Below are positions 55,017-64,000 of a DNA stretch of 64,000 nt, in pieces. The notes under the pieces are model-generated. The model saw only the letters and a program-made list of their open reading frames with translations, had not been told where the DNA came from and did not search any database. The stretch covers positions 16,321 to 80,320 of the forward strand of contig NZ_RHNR01000005.1 in NCBI RefSeq assembly GCF_003946025.1, in the 5' to 3' direction. A program made the position numbers and the translations under genes. This DNA comes from Lacticaseibacillus songhuajiangensis (lineage in GTDB: Bacteria; Bacillota; Bacilli; Lactobacillales; Lactobacillaceae). How positions within the stretch are numbered: position 1 is the first letter of the stretch; every line of letters starts with the position of its first letter.

Positions 55017-55019
55017 AGT

Positions 55020-55060
55020 AAAAGCCCGGCGACGCTTTTTCAGCGCCGTCGGGCTTTTAT
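55020..55060 (-). terminator. Terminator of the lipoprotein gene
   Basis: AAAAGCCCGGCG pairs with GCCGTCGGGCTTTT; T-tracts on both strands. Confidence 0.82.
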
Positions 55061-55062
55061 CG

Positions 55063-55917
55063 TTACTTCGTGATGTAGATGTACAAATCAGTGGTGGAGA
55101 AGCCGATATCGAACTTCACGCCGTTGCTGGTGATTGTCTTGATCGTTGTCTGCGACTTGCTCTGCCCCTTCGTCTCGGAACTGAACTTCTTCATGACCTT
55201 CTGGGTATCAGCACCGACTGAATTACCCAGCAAACCCAGCGTAATTCCGAACTGCTTGGCTTCAGTCTTATTCTTCATGGACTTCACTGGCACGATGACA
55301 GCATAACCCATCAGTTTGCCGCTCTTGGTGACGTTCGCCCGTACCTTAACCTTACCGGCCTTCAATACTTGGGTAATCCCTTCGTCAGCAGAAGCTGGCA
55401 ACTGGGAATCCTTCGTTGCAGTCTTTACCTTAGCCATTGCAGCTTGCACCGTCTGCAGTTGTTTCATCGCGGCCATACGCTGGGCCATCGGCAGTGCTGC
55501 CAACTTGGCTTTGGTCATGGTCTGCGCGGACTTAGCCTGTTTCTGCACACTTGCCGGCAGGGCCATCCCGATTACTGCCTGGTTGTACTTGCTTGCAGAA
55601 TCCTTGTAGTTGCCCAGCGCGGTAGCAGACTTAATTTTGACTGTTTCTTTTTTGCTGCCAACGCTTAACTTCACGTTCTGCTGCTTATCAGTAACGGGCA
55701 GCGTAATGGCGAAAGTGCCCCCATTGATCTTGCTTTCGCCCTTGGTGTCACCCGTGCTGTACTTCACGTGGTCGCTACCACTGGCATCGCCCTTCACGAC
55801 GGCAACCAAACCCTTCTGACCATAACTGGTCTTGGTCGGCTTGAGCTGCTGGCCACAGGCGGCCAGCACCAGGGTCAGGCTGAGTGCTGCGGTAATGCTT
55901 GCTAATTTCTTCATCAT
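55063..55917 (-). CDS. Lipoprotein of unknown function
   Basis: A 284-residue exported protein. The signal peptide ends in a lipobox (LVLAAC, Cys about residue 20), so it is lipid-anchored outside the membrane. The rest is rich in Lys, Ala, Ser and Thr with a helical middle (about 110-170). No known domain recognised. ATG at 55917 follows AAGGATGTCA; a second ATG is at 55914. Confidence 0.75.
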   Translation of the reverse strand: MMKKLASITAALSLTLVLAACGQQLKPTKTSYGQKGLVAVVKGDASGSDHVKYSTGDTKGESKINGGTFAITLPVTDKQQNVKLSVGSKKETVKIKSATALGNYKDSASKYNQAVIGMALPASVQKQAKSAQTMTKAKLAALPMAQRMAAMKQLQTVQAAMAKVKTATKDSQLPASADEGITQVLKAGKVKVRANVTKSGKLMGYAVIVPVKSMKNKTEAKQFGITLGLLGNSVGADTQKVMKKFSSETKGQSKSQTTIKTITSNGVKFDIGFSTTDLYIYITK

Positions 55918-56003
55918 TGACATCCTTTTTCCAAAATTCTGTGCCTTAGTTTAGCGCCGCAACCCGTCTTGCGCAAGCAAAATGTGACTTCTTGTCACAT
56001 TTA

Positions 56004-56552
56004 TCACTTTTTCTTACCCTGCGGCCGCACATTTTTGAGGACGGTCATGTTATCAACGAGCAGTTTCTGGATGACCGCGTTAATGGCCAATTGCACCATC
56101 GCGTTCTGCACCACCGTGGTGTCCGTTTTGTTGACGCCGGTCAGGACCATCTCGCCGCCAAAGTCTGAGTTCACCTTCTGAATCGCGGCTGTGAAGGTCA
56201 AGATGAAGGCATCAAAAGCCTGTTGGGGTTCGCGGTTCACCAGCTGGTAAGAAATCCCTGCGGCAATGGTATCAAGCGCAAAGACAGGCTTCAAAATGGC
56301 CACCACGATGACGTTAGCTAGTTGCGCGCGCGAGTACTTCTTTTTCTTGGGCGCGCCAATGATGCCCTTTTTGACGTAGTTGTTAACCATTGTGGGGGTG
56401 AGCTCGCCCATCCCCACGGGGGTGATCAGCTCGTTTACGAACTGCACGACTTGATCCATGTACAGGTCAAATTGCGGCAAATCCGTCCAGCGCGGCCAGC
56501 TGATGCCAGCAAACTTTTGTAAATAAGCCGTGAAACTTTCATCTTCAGGCAT
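56004..56552 (-). CDS. DUF1836 family protein
   Basis: A 182-residue protein; VNELITPVGMGELTPTMVNNYVKKGII and PKKKKYSRAQLA (each a motif of the family) identify DUF1836, which has a MerR-like DNA-binding fold. Target unknown. GGAGGAAAAG precedes the ATG. Confidence 0.85.
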   Translation of the reverse strand: MPEDESFTAYLQKFAGISWPRWTDLPQFDLYMDQVVQFVNELITPVGMGELTPTMVNNYVKKGIIGAPKKKKYSRAQLANVIVVAILKPVFALDTIAAGISYQLVNREPQQAFDAFILTFTAAIQKVNSDFGGEMVLTGVNKTDTTVVQNAMVQLAINAVIQKLLVDNMTVLKNVRPQGKKK

Positions 56553-56664
56553 TTTCTTTTCCTCCGTTTTACTTACTTATGGTCATTGTAACACCTTATG
56601 ACCTAGTTTTCGAAACTAAATGAGAGCACAAAAAATACCAACACGTTAATGTTGGCATTTTTAA

Positions 56665-56853
56665 TTAGTCTTTAGCTTCAGACTTAGTGTTAACCACCTG
56701 TTCGCCCTTGTAAAAGCCCTTAGGGGAAACATGGTGAGAAACGCGGTATTCGCCGGTCGTTGCGTCGAAGTGCAAGTTAGGCACATTCAACTTAATGTGG
56801 CCGCGGCGCATAGCCTTCTTGGTTTTTGAAGTTCTGCGTGCTGGAACTGCCAT
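56665..56853 (-). CDS. rpmF: 50S ribosomal protein L32
   Basis: A 62-residue L32 ([19 protein letters not shown]). The CxxC zinc pairs of some L32 forms are absent, so this is the zinc-free type. AAAAGGAG before the ATG at 56853 sets the start. Confidence 0.95.
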   Translation of the reverse strand: MAVPARRTSKTKKAMRRGHIKLNVPNLHFDATTGEYRVSHHVSPKGFYKGEQVVNTKSEAKD

Positions 56854-56950
56854 GATTGTTAACTCCTTTTTCACTAGGATTTCTTTTTAACTATACATGA
56901 ATTCTCGCAAAATGCAAGACGTGCACAGTATTCCTAGCAATTTTCAGTGT

Positions 56951-59533
56951 TTATTTTGCGCTGATGAAACTTATTTTATCATCTTCCAGCGTGACTTGCA
57001 CGTGTTCTCCGGATTTAACTTGGCCAGCAATGATTTGTTTTGCCAATGGCGTTTCCAATTCGTTCGTGATCACCCGCTGCAGTGGCCGTGCCCCAAAGGC
57101 GGGATCATAACCCAATTCAGCCAGTTTACTGAGCGCAGCATCATCGGCGGTCAGGGTAATCTGCTGGTCGGCGAGCCGCTTTTGCAGATTATCGATGTCC
57201 TTGACGACAATGTGCTTAATGTCGTCTTGGGTCAGCGGCTTGAACATGATGATGTCATCAATCCGGTTCAGGAATTCCGGCTTGAACTTGGTCTGGATGA
57301 GCTTCATAACCGCGTTGCGCGCGTCTGCGCCCTCTCCGGCCTGATTGCCCTGGAGTAACAGTTCGCTACCGAGGTTGGAAGTCATGATGATAATGGTGTT
57401 CTTGAAGTCCACGGTGCGGCCCTGTCCATCCGTCAGGCGGCCGTCATCCAGAACTTGCAGCAAAATGTTGAAGACATCTGGGTTGGCCTTTTCAATTTCG
57501 TCCAGCAAGACAATGGTGTACGGACTGCGCCGCACGGCCTCGGTCAGCTGGCCACCTTCTTCGTAGCCAATGTAACCAGGGGCAGCCCCAATCAGGCGGG
57601 ACACGCTCGCCTTTTCCATGTATTCGGACATATCAATACGCACCATGTGCTTATCGGAGTCAAACAGGTCTTCGGCAAGTGCCTTAGCCAGCTCCGTTTT
57701 CCCGACCCCCGTGGGGCCAAGAAACATGAAGCTGCCCAGTGGCCGACTCGGATCCTGCAGACCAGCCCGAGAACGCAGCACCGCATCGCTGACCGCCTGT
57801 ACGGCTTCGTCCTGACCAATCACGCGTTCATGCAGCTTATCCGCCAGCTTCAGCAGCTTCTCGCGTTCACCCTGCACCAGTTTAGCCACCGGAATCCCCG
57901 TTTGCTCGCTGACCACAGCGGCGATGCCTTCAGGCGTCACGGATTCCTGAACGAGCCAGTTTTCAGGGCGCTCTTTTTGTTCCATCTGCTTGAGCTCGTC
58001 TTCCAGTTGCGGAATGGTGCCGTGCTGCAGGCGCGCGGCCTTTTCCAGGTCGTACTTATCCTGCGCGGTGGCCAAGTCACGCTTGGCGGCTTCAATTTCG
58101 GACTTCTTGGCGCTTAACGCGGTTAATTGCGACTTCTCCGATTCCCACTGCGCCTTGAGCCGGCTGGTCTGCTCACGCACGTCGGCCAGTTCAGCTTCGG
58201 CCTTGGCTAGCCGCTGCTTGCTGGCATCGTCAGTTTCCTTCTTGAGGGCTTCTTCTTCGATTTCCAGCTGCATCTGTTTACGTTCCGCGATGTCCAACTC
58301 GTTAGGCCGTGAATTCATTTCCACGTTGATGTTGGCACTGGCTTCGTCAACTAAGTCAATGGCCTTGTCCGGCAGGAAGCGGTCGGTGATGTAGCGGTTA
58401 GAAAGGGTCGCAGCGGTCACAAGTGCGGCGTCGTGAATGCGCACGCCGTGGAAGATTTCAAAGCGTTCCTTGAGTCCCCGCAAAATGCTGATGGTGTCTT
58501 CAACGCTCGGTTCCTGCACCAGCACCCGCTGGAAACGACGTTCGAGCGCCTTGTCCTTTTCAATGTTCTCACGGTACTCATCAAGCGTCGTGGCCCCAAT
58601 CAGGTGCAGCTCACCCCGCGCCAGCATTGGTTTGAGCAAGTTGCCGGCGTCCATGGATCCTTCTGTCTTGCCGGCACCCACAATCGTGTGGATTTCATCG
58701 ATGAAGAGAATAATCTGCCCTTCCGCCTTCTTCACTTCAGCCAGCACGGCCTTGAGGCGCTCTTCGAATTCACCACGGTACTTAGCTCCGGCAATCAGGC
58801 TGCCCATGTCCAGGCTGATGATGGTCTTGTCCTTCAGATTATCAGGGACATCCTGATGCACAATCCGCTGGGCAAGTCCTTCGACAATCGCGGTCTTCCC
58901 GACCCCAGGCTCCCCAATGAGCACTGGATTGTTCTTGGTTTTGCGACTCAGAATCCGGATAACATCGCGGATTTCATCATCACGACCGATAATCGGGTCC
59001 ATTTTGCCACTGCGGGCTTCGGCAACCAGGTCAGTCCCATACTTTTTGAGGCTCTGGTACTGGTTTTCAGCCGTCTGACTCGTCACGTGCTGGCCGCCGC
59101 GAATTTTGTTCACGACTGCCGCCAGCTTCTTGCTGTCCACGCCGCCGTCAGTGATGAACTTAGTAATTGGCGAGTACTGCTGCTGCATGAGCGCCAGCAC
59201 CAGGGTGTCAGTGGCGATAAACTGATCACCCAGCGTTGCGCGCTCCTTGTCGGCGTCCTGCATCAGGTGGGCTAAGTTCTGACTCATGTTCTGACCGTAG
59301 TTCGCAACACCTTCGACAACCGACACCTTGTCCAGCGCGTCGTCAACGACTTTATTCAAGCCGGGCACGTCAACGCCGGCCTGTTCGTAAATTTGCTGGG
59401 TCAGCTCACCCGGCGTGAGCAGTGCCTTCCAGAGGTGCGGCACATCAATGTCTTGGTGGTGGCGGGTCTGCGCAATCTGCTGCGCAGCGCCCAATGCTTC
59501 TGTTACTGCCTGCGTCATTTTTTCTGGATTCAT
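56951..59533 (-). CDS. clpB: Disaggregase ClpB
   Basis: An 860-residue AAA+ chaperone: N domain (about 1-145), first AAA domain (GEPGVGKTA), a long coiled-coil M domain (about 405-520) and second AAA domain (GPTGVGKTE). The M domain separates it from ClpC/ClpE. It rescues aggregated proteins with DnaK. Its promoter overlaps a CtsR box. Confidence 0.96.
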   Translation of the reverse strand: MNPEKMTQAVTEALGAAQQIAQTRHHQDIDVPHLWKALLTPGELTQQIYEQAGVDVPGLNKVVDDALDKVSVVEGVANYGQNMSQNLAHLMQDADKERATLGDQFIATDTLVLALMQQQYSPITKFITDGGVDSKKLAAVVNKIRGGQHVTSQTAENQYQSLKKYGTDLVAEARSGKMDPIIGRDDEIRDVIRILSRKTKNNPVLIGEPGVGKTAIVEGLAQRIVHQDVPDNLKDKTIISLDMGSLIAGAKYRGEFEERLKAVLAEVKKAEGQIILFIDEIHTIVGAGKTEGSMDAGNLLKPMLARGELHLIGATTLDEYRENIEKDKALERRFQRVLVQEPSVEDTISILRGLKERFEIFHGVRIHDAALVTAATLSNRYITDRFLPDKAIDLVDEASANINVEMNSRPNELDIAERKQMQLEIEEEALKKETDDASKQRLAKAEAELADVREQTSRLKAQWESEKSQLTALSAKKSEIEAAKRDLATAQDKYDLEKAARLQHGTIPQLEDELKQMEQKERPENWLVQESVTPEGIAAVVSEQTGIPVAKLVQGEREKLLKLADKLHERVIGQDEAVQAVSDAVLRSRAGLQDPSRPLGSFMFLGPTGVGKTELAKALAEDLFDSDKHMVRIDMSEYMEKASVSRLIGAAPGYIGYEEGGQLTEAVRRSPYTIVLLDEIEKANPDVFNILLQVLDDGRLTDGQGRTVDFKNTIIIMTSNLGSELLLQGNQAGEGADARNAVMKLIQTKFKPEFLNRIDDIIMFKPLTQDDIKHIVVKDIDNLQKRLADQQITLTADDAALSKLAELGYDPAFGARPLQRVITNELETPLAKQIIAGQVKSGEHVQVTLEDDKISFISAK

Positions 59534-59581
59534 CTACTCGTCTCCCTGTCTGTCGCTGCTTGGCGGCTAATTGATAAGATA

Positions 59582-59612
59582 AGTATACCGCCATTGGTCA
59601 ATAATGGTCAAA
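59582..59612 (-). promoter_or_regulatory. clpB promoter with CtsR operator
   Basis: GGTCAAT-AAT-GGTCAAA (59596-59612, plus strand) matches the CtsR heptad repeat. On the minus strand TTGACC (59606-59611) and TATACT (59582-59587) are 18 bases apart, so CtsR would block the -35 region. Confidence 0.88.
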
Positions 59613-59628
59613 GATAAAATATTAAACA

Positions 59629-59656
59629 AAAGGGAAAGAATGTCACCATCTTTCCC
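59629..59656 (-). terminator. Terminator of the 59664 gene
   Basis: On the minus strand GGGAAAGA-TGGTGACAT-TCTTTCCC is followed by TTTTGTTT. Confidence 0.8.
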
Positions 59657-59663
59657 AATGCGC

Positions 59664-60032
59664 TTAATGATGTTGCTCAAGGCTGCGCCGCCGCATTGCC
59701 AGCACAAAGTCTAAGGCGACATTACAGAAATTGCCCAGTGCAATCCCGCCCAGCAGCCAATCGTTGGCGTTGAGCACGGCTAGGTAGACGAACAGCCCCG
59801 TGGCAACCAAGCCCACCACACTGTCGCTGAGCATGTTACGGTCATCTTGAGTTCGCCAAGTACGTAGCGATTTAGCTGCGTTGTTGATACACATCCCCCA
59901 GAACACTAATAGAACCGCACCCTTAAGCCAAACGTTGTTCGTGGCGAACGCCGCTATGAGTAGCGCTACTACCACTAGGTAGTACGCGAGCAAAGGATGT
60001 TTCATCAATGACTGCATGCTAAACCCATTCAT
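59664..60032 (-). CDS. Small membrane protein, function unknown
   Basis: A 122-residue protein with about four helices (for example HPLLAYYLVVVALLIAAFA and VVGLVATGLFVYLAVL). Not recognised. The frame opens to 60191, but GGAGG lies just before two adjacent ATGs (60035 and 60032). It follows the ABC exporter genes after a terminator. Confidence 0.65.
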   Translation of the reverse strand: MNGFSMQSLMKHPLLAYYLVVVALLIAAFATNNVWLKGAVLLVFWGMCINNAAKSLRTWRTQDDRNMLSDSVVGLVATGLFVYLAVLNANDWLLGGIALGNFCNVALDFVLAMRRRSLEQHH

Positions 60033-60187
60033 CATGTGCCTCCAAAATAGCGCCTTAACCCAACTTGCTAATTCCGCAGCCACGCCGCGTCTCCAGCAAG
60101 CCCTTTCATTGCAATTATTATACCACCAGCACACATGCGGCCGCTCCGTCTTTAGCCCGATGGTCTCAAAAAATACCGACTCAAACG

Positions 60188-60238
60188 ACAAAAAACGACG
60201 ACCACCAGCACCTTCTCAGTGCCGTGGGTCGTCGTTTG
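60188..60238. terminator. Terminator of the ABC exporter operon
   Basis: AACGACGACC pairs with GGTCGTCGTT around an inner CACGGCAC-type fold; T-tract on the minus strand. Confidence 0.75.
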
Positions 60239-60246
60239 TGTTGAAT

Positions 60247-62052
60247 CTATTCCTGAGCGTCAGCCAAGGTTTCTTGCCCTGCCTGCAGTTCATACATGTC
60301 GTAGTAACGGCCATGTTGCGCCAGGAGTTCTTCATGGGTCCCGCGTTCAACAATCCGCCCAGCATCCAAGACCAGAATGAGGTTGGCATCCTTAATCGTG
60401 GACAGGCGGTGCGCAATCGCGATGGTCGTGCGCCCAGCACGCAGGCGGCGCAAGCCTTCCTGAATTAGGTTTTCGGTTTCGGTATCAATGTTCGCCGTCG
60501 CTTCATCAAGCACCAGCATTTTGGGCTCGGTAACGACCGTCCGTGCGAACGAAATCAGTTGGCGCTCGCCGGAGCTGAACTGACTACCGCCTTCAATGAC
60601 GCGGGCGTGATACTTGCCGTCCAACTTCTCAATGAAATTGTCCGCTTGGACAAACTTGGCCGCGGCTTCGACCTGTTCATCGGTGATGTCCTCGTTGAAC
60701 AGGCGGATGTTGCTGGCGACATCCCCGTAAAACATGAAGGAATCCTGAAGCACCAGCCCCAGTTTACGGCGCAATTCAGCCATTGGGTACTCGCGAATGT
60801 CCACGTCGTCAATCAGAATCTGGCCCTCGCCGAATTCGTAGAAACGCATGAGCACGTTGATGATCGAGCTCTTCCCGCTCCCGGTGTGGCCAACGAGCGC
60901 CACCGTCTCACCCGGGTTCGCAACGAAACTAATGTCGTTTAAGATGCGGTGCACGCCATCATAGGCGAAGCTGACGTGACGGAACTCAATTTTGCCCTGC
61001 GTCACCGTGGCACTGGCCCCCTCGTTCTGGGCCGGCGCGTACTCCTGGTTGTCCAAAATCCGGAACATGCGGCTCCCCGCAACCACCCCATCTTGCAGGA
61101 AGGTCAGGTTATCCATCATGTTCGTCATTGGGTTGAAGAAGTTGGCCACGTAGGTTGTGAACGCGTAAACCATCCCAGCCTCAACGAAGCTGTGCATACT
61201 CATCAGGCCAAAAGCCGCCAGCACAACGACCAGCGCGAGGCTGTAGAGTAAGTTGATCATTGACCCCAACAGCAGTGAGTTCGTGCGGATCATGGCCTTA
61301 CGACTACGCAGGTAATCGTCGTTAGTGGCTTCAAACTCATCACTAATGCGCTTTTCCTGTCGGAACTGCTGGATAATGCTGATACCTTCGATGGATTCGT
61401 TCAGCTTGGTGTTCAGTTCGGACAACTTCTCCCGCATGCGCCGGTACACTTTACTGGAGTAGTGGTTGTAGTACCACACCACAAAGGCTAGTACCGGCGT
61501 AAACGCCAGCACCATCAGCGCAATTTTGGGTGCCCACTTGAGCATCACGACAAAAGACGACACCAGAGAGAACATCCCTACCAGGATTGTTAGCCACACG
61601 TTCCAAAAATCGGCCATGGTCGAGGTATCGTTGGTCACCCGCGACACGATGGAACCGGCGGGCGTCTGGTCAAAGTAGCGCATGCCCAGCGTCTCCAGCT
61701 TACCGAACAACTGCCGGCGGGCATCTTCCAGCCCGCGCTCACTGCCCATTTGGAAAGCAAACGACTGCACAAATTGAGACAAGGCTTTGAGGATGGTACC
61801 GCCCGCGTACAAGGTCGCAATGCTTAGAATGATTGCGGTCGTGGCACTCTGCTTGGCCAAATACTTATCCATGTACTCTTGCAGAACAAAAGGCAAAGCG
61901 ATGTTCATCGCGGCCAATCCGGCCGCCCCGATAATGGCACCAATGAACTGCTTCTTGTACGGCTTGGCGTAACGCATCAGCCGCCCCATGATTTTAATCT
62001 GGTCCTTAACGGAGATGCTCTGGGCCCAAGCTGATTGATATTCCTTGGCCAT
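60247..62052 (-). CDS. ABC exporter subunit, catalytically complete half
   Basis: A 601-residue half-transporter with six helices (about 30-320) and an ABC domain: GHTGSGKSS (Walker A), FSSGERQL (signature) and LVLDEATANID (Walker B with catalytic Glu). It matches the LmrD/YheH-type subunit of heterodimeric multidrug exporters. The start is the ATG at 62052, one base after the stop of its partner. Drug specificity cannot be told. Confidence 0.87.
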   Translation of the reverse strand: MAKEYQSAWAQSISVKDQIKIMGRLMRYAKPYKKQFIGAIIGAAGLAAMNIALPFVLQEYMDKYLAKQSATTAIILSIATLYAGGTILKALSQFVQSFAFQMGSERGLEDARRQLFGKLETLGMRYFDQTPAGSIVSRVTNDTSTMADFWNVWLTILVGMFSLVSSFVVMLKWAPKIALMVLAFTPVLAFVVWYYNHYSSKVYRRMREKLSELNTKLNESIEGISIIQQFRQEKRISDEFEATNDDYLRSRKAMIRTNSLLLGSMINLLYSLALVVVLAAFGLMSMHSFVEAGMVYAFTTYVANFFNPMTNMMDNLTFLQDGVVAGSRMFRILDNQEYAPAQNEGASATVTQGKIEFRHVSFAYDGVHRILNDISFVANPGETVALVGHTGSGKSSIINVLMRFYEFGEGQILIDDVDIREYPMAELRRKLGLVLQDSFMFYGDVASNIRLFNEDITDEQVEAAAKFVQADNFIEKLDGKYHARVIEGGSQFSSGERQLISFARTVVTEPKMLVLDEATANIDTETENLIQEGLRRLRAGRTTIAIAHRLSTIKDANLILVLDAGRIVERGTHEELLAQHGRYYDMYELQAGQETLADAQE

Positions 62053-62053
62053 C

Positions 62054-63817
62054 TTACTCACCGTCCTTTCCGCTCGTTTTGTCGAGTTTGCCTTCCAGTT
62101 GCTGGAGGTGCCACATCTCGGCGTACCAGCCATTGAGGGCAAGCAATTCGTCGTGGGTGCCGCGTTCAATGATGCGCCCGTTTTCGAGCACAATAATCTC
62201 GTCGGCATGCATCACCGAACTCAAACGGTGTGCCGCGATAATCGTCGTCTTGTCGGCCCGTTCTTGTTTCAAATTCTCCAGAATTTCTTCTTCAGTACGG
62301 GCATCAACGGCGGACAGTGCATCATCCAAGATGAGCAGTTCCGGGCCGTTAATCACGGCGCGCGCAATGGCGAGACGTTGCTTCTGCCCTCCGGACAGGC
62401 TGACCCCGCGCTCACCGACGGCCGTGTTATAGCCCTCAGGAAAGCCCAAAATGTCATCGTGGACGGCGGACTCAGATGCCGCGTGCTCCACTTCATTTTG
62501 CGACTTGCCATAAGCACTGAAGCGAATGTTGTTCGCCACGGTCGTTGAGAATAGGAAGTTATCCTGTGGCACGTAGCCAATCGAATCCAGCAGGGCATCA
62601 AGGGAGTATTCCTTGATGTCGTGACCGCCGAACTCAATCGTGCCCTTGTAATTATCGAATTCGCGCAGCAAAAGCTTGAAGATGGTACTCTTGCCGGCCC
62701 CAACGCGCCCAACAATCCCGAGCGTTTTACCCGCCGGAATCGTAAAGTGCACGTCGACCAGCGCCGCGGTCTCATCGCCAGGGTAGCTAAACTGGTTCAC
62801 GGCGTAGCGCAGATCACCGTGTGCTGGTTCCCGAATCGGTTCCGCCAGTTCAACGATACTGCTCTTTTCGGCCAGCAATTCCGCAACGCGGTCGTAAGAA
62901 GCATTCCCGCGTTCCAGGATGTTAAACAGCCGGCCAATGGCAAACATCGGCCACACCAGCGCCGCCACGTAGGCCACAAAGGAGACCAACTGCCCGATGG
63001 TAATCTGGTTGCTGACGACCAGGTGGCCACCATACACAATGGTAATCACGTAGGTCAGGCCCATAATTAGACTAGTGACGGGATCAAATAGCGAGTCAAT
63101 AAAGTTCACCCGCCGGTTAATCAGGATGGTGTTGTCAACAATCTTGTCAAAGTCCGCGGCGTCTTCCTTCTCCTGGCCAAAAGTCTTGACGACTTTCACC
63201 CCAGAGACGGATTCCTGCGTTTTATCATTCAGCCGTGAGAACGCCGCCTGCGCAGCCCCAAAGGCTGTATGCAAACGCCGGCCCAACTTGCGGGCCATCA
63301 CCGCCAGCAGCGGCATTGGCAAAATAGCAAAAACAGTCAGGCGCCAGTCAATCAGGGTGATCATCGCAACCAGCGTGGTTCCCCCAGTGATAATGGAATC
63401 AAATAAGGTCAGCACGCCGGCACCCGCCACGTTTTGCACGGCGTTCAGGTCATTGGTGGCGTGTGCCATCAGGTCCCCGGTGCGGTGCCGCTGATAGAAG
63501 GTGGCGTCCATCTTCATGAAGTGCCAGAAAAGGCGTGTCCGTAAGGTGCGTTCAAGCAAGGCGGCCCCACCCCAAATCTGCGTCCGCCAGGCAAAGCGGA
63601 ACAAGTATTGGGCTACACCCGCTAGGAGCATCAGCGCCAGCCAAATGACCAACTTGTGTGCCGTCACGGTGTGCTTATCCATGGCGTCAACCATGGTCCC
63701 GATAATTTTTGGCGGAATCAGGTTAACAAGCGCGACCAGAAACAGCGCGACGACCCCCACCATGTAGCGGCGTTTCTCCTGTTTGAAGTACCAGCCAAGC
63801 TTTCTAAAAATCCCCAT
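62054..63817 (-). CDS. ABC exporter subunit with degenerate Walker B
   Basis: A 587-residue half-transporter: six helices, GRVGAGKST (Walker A), LSGGQKQR (signature) and LLILDDALSAVD, where Asp replaces the catalytic Glu. This asymmetry is typical of LmrC/YheI-type subunits. It is the first gene of the pair with AGAAAGGACGTG before the ATG. No regulator gene is adjacent within the window. Confidence 0.87.
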   Translation of the reverse strand: MGIFRKLGWYFKQEKRRYMVGVVALFLVALVNLIPPKIIGTMVDAMDKHTVTAHKLVIWLALMLLAGVAQYLFRFAWRTQIWGGAALLERTLRTRLFWHFMKMDATFYQRHRTGDLMAHATNDLNAVQNVAGAGVLTLFDSIITGGTTLVAMITLIDWRLTVFAILPMPLLAVMARKLGRRLHTAFGAAQAAFSRLNDKTQESVSGVKVVKTFGQEKEDAADFDKIVDNTILINRRVNFIDSLFDPVTSLIMGLTYVITIVYGGHLVVSNQITIGQLVSFVAYVAALVWPMFAIGRLFNILERGNASYDRVAELLAEKSSIVELAEPIREPAHGDLRYAVNQFSYPGDETAALVDVHFTIPAGKTLGIVGRVGAGKSTIFKLLLREFDNYKGTIEFGGHDIKEYSLDALLDSIGYVPQDNFLFSTTVANNIRFSAYGKSQNEVEHAASESAVHDDILGFPEGYNTAVGERGVSLSGGQKQRLAIARAVINGPELLILDDALSAVDARTEEEILENLKQERADKTTIIAAHRLSSVMHADEIIVLENGRIIERGTHDELLALNGWYAEMWHLQQLEGKLDKTSGKDGE

Positions 63818-63930
63818 ATGTTCACGTCCTTTCTAACATTACGATAAGGAAAACCTCCTGCAATACTAGCCACTTCTTAATACTTTTGCAAGCTTTTCGC
63901 TTAAAAAGCGGACAAATCCACGCTTTTGCT

Positions 63931-64000
63931 GTCCGTCAGCGTAAGTGTTGAAACTTTCAATCAAATCATCCGCAAGGATGAAAATAGTGGTTAGACCGAA
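63931..64000 (+). repeat. Start of a third composite element, cut by the window edge
   Basis: GTCCGTCAGCGTAAG (63931-63945) is followed by TTGAAACTTTC and CATCCGCAAGGATG, closely matching the first 70 bases of the type II half at 54113. Only the head is visible. Confidence 0.7.

Overview
The window looks like chromosomal DNA of a fairly GC-rich member of the Lactobacillaceae. This rests on the content and order of the genes: the ypmR/ypmS/msrA/yozE block, the dnaE-pfkA-pyk block with a long pyruvate kinase, the xerD-ribT-like-scpA-scpB-rluB block, the ypbB-like/recQ pair, a YfmR/Uup-type ABC-F protein, an SLAP-domain surface protein, and AGGAGG-type ribosome binding sites throughout. I do not assign a genus. 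No rRNA or tRNA gene and no CRISPR array was seen.

Region 1 (1-9.4 kb) is accessory. A major pilin runs off the left edge on the minus strand. Three overlapping sortase genes lie opposite it, followed by an Rgg/MutR-type regulator. Next come an sce7725-family gene coupled to a PD-(D/E)XK-like protein, a small SWIM zinc-finger ORF overlapping an unknown gene, and a TetR regulator divergent from a seven-helix membrane protein. An IS3-family element (9520-10948) has split what was a terminator hairpin.

Region 2 (11-22.9 kb) is stress and surface metabolism. A MerR-type regulator (13923) lies near two operons, DUF3737-patB and flavodoxin-ADH-AKR, whose promoters both have the same unusual 19-bp spacer and dyad. 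A drug exporter, an SLAP-domain protein and a large fimbrial-D2-domain protein with no anchor follow.

Region 3 (23-64 kb) is mostly conserved core, nearly all on the minus strand: S41 protease to DegV; ABC-F, cca, a TPR protein, HU, der, rpsA, cmk, LysM; recQ; ribU with an FMN riboswitch; rluB-scpB-scpA-ribT-like-xerD-cvfB; pyk-pfkA-dnaE; DUF1836, rpmF; clpB under a CtsR box; and a heterodimeric ABC exporter.

The most unusual content is non-coding. A composite element of about 0.9 kb occurs twice, in opposite orientations (28610-29489 and 54113-55016), and a third copy starts at 63931. Each full copy is two facing modules. Each module holds a hairpin with a conserved loop and variable but paired stems, a second long hairpin, and a long outer stem. 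The stems change between copies while pairing is kept, so the fold seems to be what is conserved. A second, different set of tandem hairpin repeats lies between hup and the TPR gene (34.05-34.40 kb).
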